A DNA stretch of 64,000 bases from Carya illinoinensis (Eukaryota > Streptophyta > Magnoliopsida > Fagales > Juglandaceae): positions 23,855,501 through 23,919,500 of the forward strand of contig NC_056766.1 in assembly GCF_018687715.1 (NCBI RefSeq), read 5' to 3'. Shown here piece after piece: positions 60,355 to 64,000 of this stretch. A model generated the notes under the pieces. That model saw nothing but the letters and a program-made list of their open reading frames with translations. It searched no databases and was not told where the DNA came from. The position numbers and the translations under genes are program-made. Positions within the stretch are counted from its first letter, which is position 1. Each line of letters opens with the position of its first letter.

Positions 60355-60917
60355 TTGCTGCTGACGTGTTTTGCACACCGAGTACTGGACTCAGTTACTT
60401 ACAACACAAAAAAAATGAAAGGCTTGAGGTCGAAGGGTCACCTAAGATTCTTAAATTAGATTTTTGTTCTTTAGATATAATTTCAGTAAGCAAGAGACCA
60501 TAAGTCCCAAATTCTAACATGGCGTCTGGCTTTATACTGTGAGAGGGTACTTTGTATCTCGCGTCAAAGGCCTTGGTTCTGTATGGGATATCACGATATC
60601 ATCTTTAATGCGATGTGACCTCCCTTGGCCATGCCTTTGTGGCAGGTGGGTGGGTGCGGCTGCCTTCTATGCACTCTATCAGTGACATGAGGTTTTGCCA
60701 TGATCTTTGTCCATGTCTCATATTCGATCTTTAAATGCTGTGTGACTCTAGCATTACGTGTTTTTGTAGGGTAGTGTCAGGGTAGGTGGTGTCCTACCTT
60801 TCCATGTCAATCGGCTTTCTGCTTAGGCCGTGGGCCCTCTTCTCCCTTTTGAAATTTATCGGCTGACTGCACTATTGAGCACTAGGCTTTGAAGATAAAG
60901 TTGGCCTAGCTCGAGAG
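60355..60917 (-). mobile_element. Probable LTR of the second gypsy lineage
   Basis: This sequence lies upstream (minus strand) of the primer site and should be its LTR, with the right part interrupted by the hAT at 60918. Ends could not be fixed. No gene. Confidence 0.4.
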
Positions 60918-61726
60918 TAGGGGTGGGCAGCGGGGCCCCGTTACCCGCTGCCCCGCCCCGTTCGCCCTGCCCCCGCATAGGGCGGGGCGGGGCATCCGCA
61001 CCGTCAGGGCTGGGGCGGGGCCCCCCGGCCCGTATGGTTTTTCCCCAGCGAGGCGGGGGACGGGGACGGACCCCCCCGGTCCGTTTTTCCCCCGCCCCGC
61101 CCCTCTCTCCTACCTTCCCTCTGCTTCGTACTCCGATCCCCATGACTCATAAAGCACAGACAAGTGCCTGATGCTCATCGGAAACGACAAGATGAGCCAA
61201 ACCACCCGAGAGTTGTACGGATATCGGTGACTGACCCTGACGCCACGGACTCGTCCAGCGATGAGGACGATGATTTCTTGGGCCGGCAACATGTGAAGCG
61301 GTACGTCGAGGAGATCAACATCGAGTCCGGTTGCAAGAACAACGTTGTTTCGAAAACCCAGAAACGATCTGCTGGAGAGGCCACGGCCAGCCGGAGGCCA
61401 CTGAAGGTGGCTCCGTCGAATGGCAAGAAGTTCTGAGGAGTACGACAACGGCCATGGGGAAAGTGGGCGGCCGAGATTCGAGATCCCACAAGACGTGTAC
61501 GACTGTGGCTGGGTACCTACGACACCGCTGAGGAGGTTGCCATGGAACTCCTTCCAGTGAAGAAGCCCATCTCACAGAACAACAAAAACAACATGAAGAA
61601 CACCGGGGGGCCGGACGGATTGCCCCCCCACCCCGTACCCCGTCATGCGGGACGGGGTACCTCGCCCCTGCACACCGGGGGCGGGCGGGGCCTACCCTGC
61701 ACCGTATGGTGCGGGTAGCACCCCTA
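60918..61726. mobile_element. Pack-type hAT element (809 bp) carrying a CRF gene fragment
   Basis: The left end TAGGGGTGGGCAGCGGGG and the complement of the right end (TAGGGGTGCTACCCGCAC) are inverted repeats. Flanking 8-mers CTCGAGAG (60910-60917) and CCCGAGAG (61727-61734) match at 7 of 8, fitting a hAT duplication with one later change. Subterminal parts are dominated by GGGGCGGGG/CCCCGCCCC words. No transposase. The centre holds a piece of a host AP2/ERF gene, so the element is non-autonomous and must have moved with help from another hAT. Confidence 0.82.
61175..61545 (+). pseudogene. Captured cytokinin response factor (AP2/ERF) fragment
   Basis: Translation gives [20 protein letters not shown], the CRF domain that marks cytokinin response factors. 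[16 protein letters not shown] and a Lys/Ser-rich link follow, then the first two-thirds of an AP2 domain: [17 protein letters not shown] and [15 protein letters not shown]. One TGA (61434-61436) replaces the Arg expected before GVRQ. The AP2 domain ends at EEVAM and passes into element sequence, so helix and C-terminus are missing. CRFs are nuclear transcription factors in cytokinin and stress signalling; this copy cannot make one. Apart from the stop the frame is clean, which suggests a recent capture. Confidence 0.88.
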
Positions 61727-61734
61727 CCCGAGAG

Positions 61735-62720
61735 GGATGTAAATATCCCTCCTAGTTAGGTGACCGGTGCAAAACTGCAAGTGCACAGTATCGTAGTTTT
61801 ATAATAGAGTGATAAGAAGAGAATCGTCCTCAGGGATTGGTACCTTACTATTGCCAAATACCAAAATTATACTAATCTCGATTTTATCTAGAGGAATCAC
61901 TAAGATTTTTGTAGTTGCAAATTAAACTAAGATCAACTCAAAAAGAAATACGCAAAGGAAATAAAACTGACGTTCGAAGATCAAATTAATGGGAAAGAAA
62001 ACTTCTAGGAAATCGATTTCACCTAATTCTTCACTATACTTTTCTCATCCAGCTAATTTAATTTAATTCTTTTTGTTCATTAGCAAATCTCTAATTCATC
62101 CAACAGCCTCTTTCGATAGTCAATTGGAAATTATTCTTGTTCATTAATTCACACAAGAATATGCAAATTAAATAATCAAGAAAGTAATAAGACCAATGAT
62201 TTAATTACTACATAGGTTCATACAAGTCTTTCGATCTCTATACTTACTTATGCTGAAATATTCAAGATCTACCCTATGATTCCCTCTTTCGATAGCAAAT
62301 CACAAGATTAAATATCATCTAATCAATGGCCAGTTAATTAGAAGCAATAAACTCAGAATAAATCAGATAAACAAAGAGAGAATTGCCTTAAATTAGCATA
62401 GACAATCAAGCATAGTTCGGAACTAGGTTACATCGTTTTCCTAAAATAAATAAAATTTAGCTCATGCTAGAAATGGAATTCAATATAAACGAATTCACCA
62501 TAATTGTTTTGAGAATAATGGAAGAAAATAAACGCTGAAAAATACTCCTCGCAGCCGCAACTCGTCTTTAAAAATTCAAGGAAATGATTCAATGTTTTTC
62601 TTCCGTCTGTGCTCGTGTATGATTCCAACGTACGTGCAATAATTGGAATTCCCTCTCCAAAACAGATTATTTGAATCCTTCTAGCTGTGTTTTTCTGTCC
62701 CAAAAAGTGTTCTCCAGTCA
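61735..62720. other. Unclassified interspersed repeat, no gene
   Basis: Contains GGTGCAAAACTGCAAGTGCA, AGAATCGTCCTCAGGGATTG and repeated TCTTTCGATAG/AATTCACACAAG words. The text looks like the leader of an LTR element, but no primer site or coding region was seen. Confidence 0.4.
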
Positions 62721-62794
62721 ACAGCCCCGGCCATAGAGTGAAAAATCCCTTTTATATGGTGTGACGGTAGAAAACCCTTGATCTGTCAAAATAC

Positions 62795-62995
62795 GATGTT
62801 CGCTCGAGCGGGGTGTCGAGCGCACATCGAGCGTTCGACTCTGCCTGATTTCACTCGAGTGGCCAATGTCTCTTCTCGAGCGATCTTTGTTTTTCCGCAA
62901 CCCGCTTGAGTTCACTGTTGAGCGGCAGTCGAGCGTTTGAATCTGCCTAAATTCGCTCGAGTAGCCAAAAGCCTCCGCTCGAGCGATCTTGTAAA
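62795..62995. repeat. CTCGAG-rich imperfect repeats
   Basis: CGCTCGAGCG, CACTCGAGTG and TCTCGAGCGA words recur; a unit of about 105 bp appears twice (CGAGCGTTCGACTCTGCCTG near 62828 and CGAGCGTTTGAATCTGCCTA near 62930). The CGCTCGAGCG core is a perfect 10-bp palindrome. Confidence 0.7.
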
Positions 62996-62999
62996 ATCT

Positions 63000-64000
63000 G
63001 CAATATGAAATTTTGCAAGTCATCAAATACCCCCAAACTTACAACTTTGTTTATTCACAAACAAAAAGAAAAGCAAATGATAGTTTAGGCAATATCAACT
63101 CGACCCCAAAGAGAAGTATCATCACTCTTTTAACATCAAAGATAGCAAGAAAATCAATAAAAAATTTTACAATTTATCAAGCAAGAGTTTGGTGTTTACT
63201 TCAACCTAAAGCTAAGACCTTGAGTGTGTGTGTGCTATAGTCAATTTAACTTCAAACCACCTGCAAACTCAGATAAAAGTAGAACAACCAAAATCAGAAG
63301 AATTCTCTTAAAACTTAACCCCATAAGTCCAATTTTCAGAAATCCTCTCCACTAATGTAGTCAACACCAAAATCAGAGATCAAAAGGTCTTTAATAAGGT
63401 TGTAATGATAGGCCACATGGTGAGGGTTAAGAAAGAACTGGATATGGAAAATCAAAGCAAACTGAGAAAATACTTAGTGAAAAGAACACTAAAAGAGATA
63501 CCCACATGATTCAAATCATAGCTCTTTCTTGGCAATATGCTCATACTTGTGGCATTATTGTTGTTGTAATCACTGAAGCAATACCAACAATTCCTTTAAC
63601 AAAATCTGAGGTGATACATACTCCGCTTAGCGACTTCTTTTTTTTTTTCTTTCTTTCTTTCTTTTTTTTTTCTTTTTTTTTTTCAGTCACTTCCTTTCTC
63701 CTTATTCTTCTTCTTTGATCAAACAGAGCAAACATAATACGGTTCATCATGAAACCAATTTTCTCTTTTAAATGTACTCTCCACCAAAGTATTTTCTCAA
63801 ACTATCAAAGGTAGATTCATTGTTTTTCAAGCTTAGAGCCGGCATGGTTTATGTAGTTCAAAGAATAAATAAAGGCTTATGAAGGCTCAAGGGGGTTGAT
63901 TATGGAAACACACCATGTAATGATGGCATGATATTTAGGACGGTTGTAAAAGCTTTTTGGTTATGCCAAAGAAATGCCTAGATCATTTCTCTAATATTTA
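63000..64000. other. Intergenic DNA to the window end, no gene seen
   Basis: AT-rich, with a pyrimidine stretch (63638-63685) and a CATCAAATACCCCCAAACTT word at 63019 that probably belongs to the repeat on its left. Open frames are short and low-complexity. Confidence 0.5.

Overview
This is a stretch of plant nuclear DNA. It has GT-AG spliced exons of a plant-type TAF10, Ty1/copia and Ty3/gypsy retroelements with initiator-tRNA-Met primer sites, L1-type LINEs, a TRIM, hAT elements and SINE-like repeats. The style of the LINEs and repeats suggests a woody eudicot, possibly Fagales, but the sequence alone cannot prove the taxon. There is no sign of bacterial or organellar sequence.

The only host gene I can reconstruct is TAF10, the histone-fold subunit of TFIID and SAGA. 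Its six coding exons add up to a complete 136-residue protein from only 411 nt of CDS, but they are spread over 37.1 kb (8442-45558, + strand). Introns 1, 3 and 4 are small (135, 410 and 102 bp). Introns 2 and 5 are each about 18 kb and consist almost wholly of transposable elements.

Layout: (1) 1-1401, the 3' end of a Ty1/copia element (RT end, RNase H, 3' LTR with 63-bp repeats). (2) 1402-7408, AT-rich DNA, a 5'-truncated LINE tail and a 2.7-kb hAT element with a perfect 8-bp target duplication. (3) 7409-8734, TAF10 promoter/5' UTR and exons 1-2. (4) 8735-26828, intron 2: a 1.8-kb solo LTR, LINE pieces including an element with its 5' half inverted, a larger solo LTR of the same family that carries a LINE with an intact 1204-codon ORF2, SINE-like sequence, and a 900-bp gypsy solo LTR. 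(5) 26829-27512, exons 3-5. (6) 27513-45477, intron 5: a third solo LTR of the same family holding a full-length but broken LINE and a second-family solo LTR; then a LINE ORF1 fragment, expanded GA/CA/G tracts, a SINE, a copia-type LTR, a complete 430-bp TRIM and an 88-bp LINE tail. (7) 45478-45558, exon 6. (8) 45559-64000, no convincing host gene: decayed Ty3/gypsy parts in both orientations, a possible Helitron terminus, and an 809-bp hAT element that has captured part of a cytokinin response factor (AP2/ERF) gene.

The most unusual structure is a tandem array of about ten short hairpins inside the solo-LTR family found in both giant introns of TAF10. Unit length is 37-47 bp. The stem sequences differ from unit to unit but mostly remain self-complementary, while an 8-nt loop stays nearly constant. 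The second is the CRF-carrying hAT. Target duplications were read directly for most insertions, so the nesting order can be stated with some confidence.
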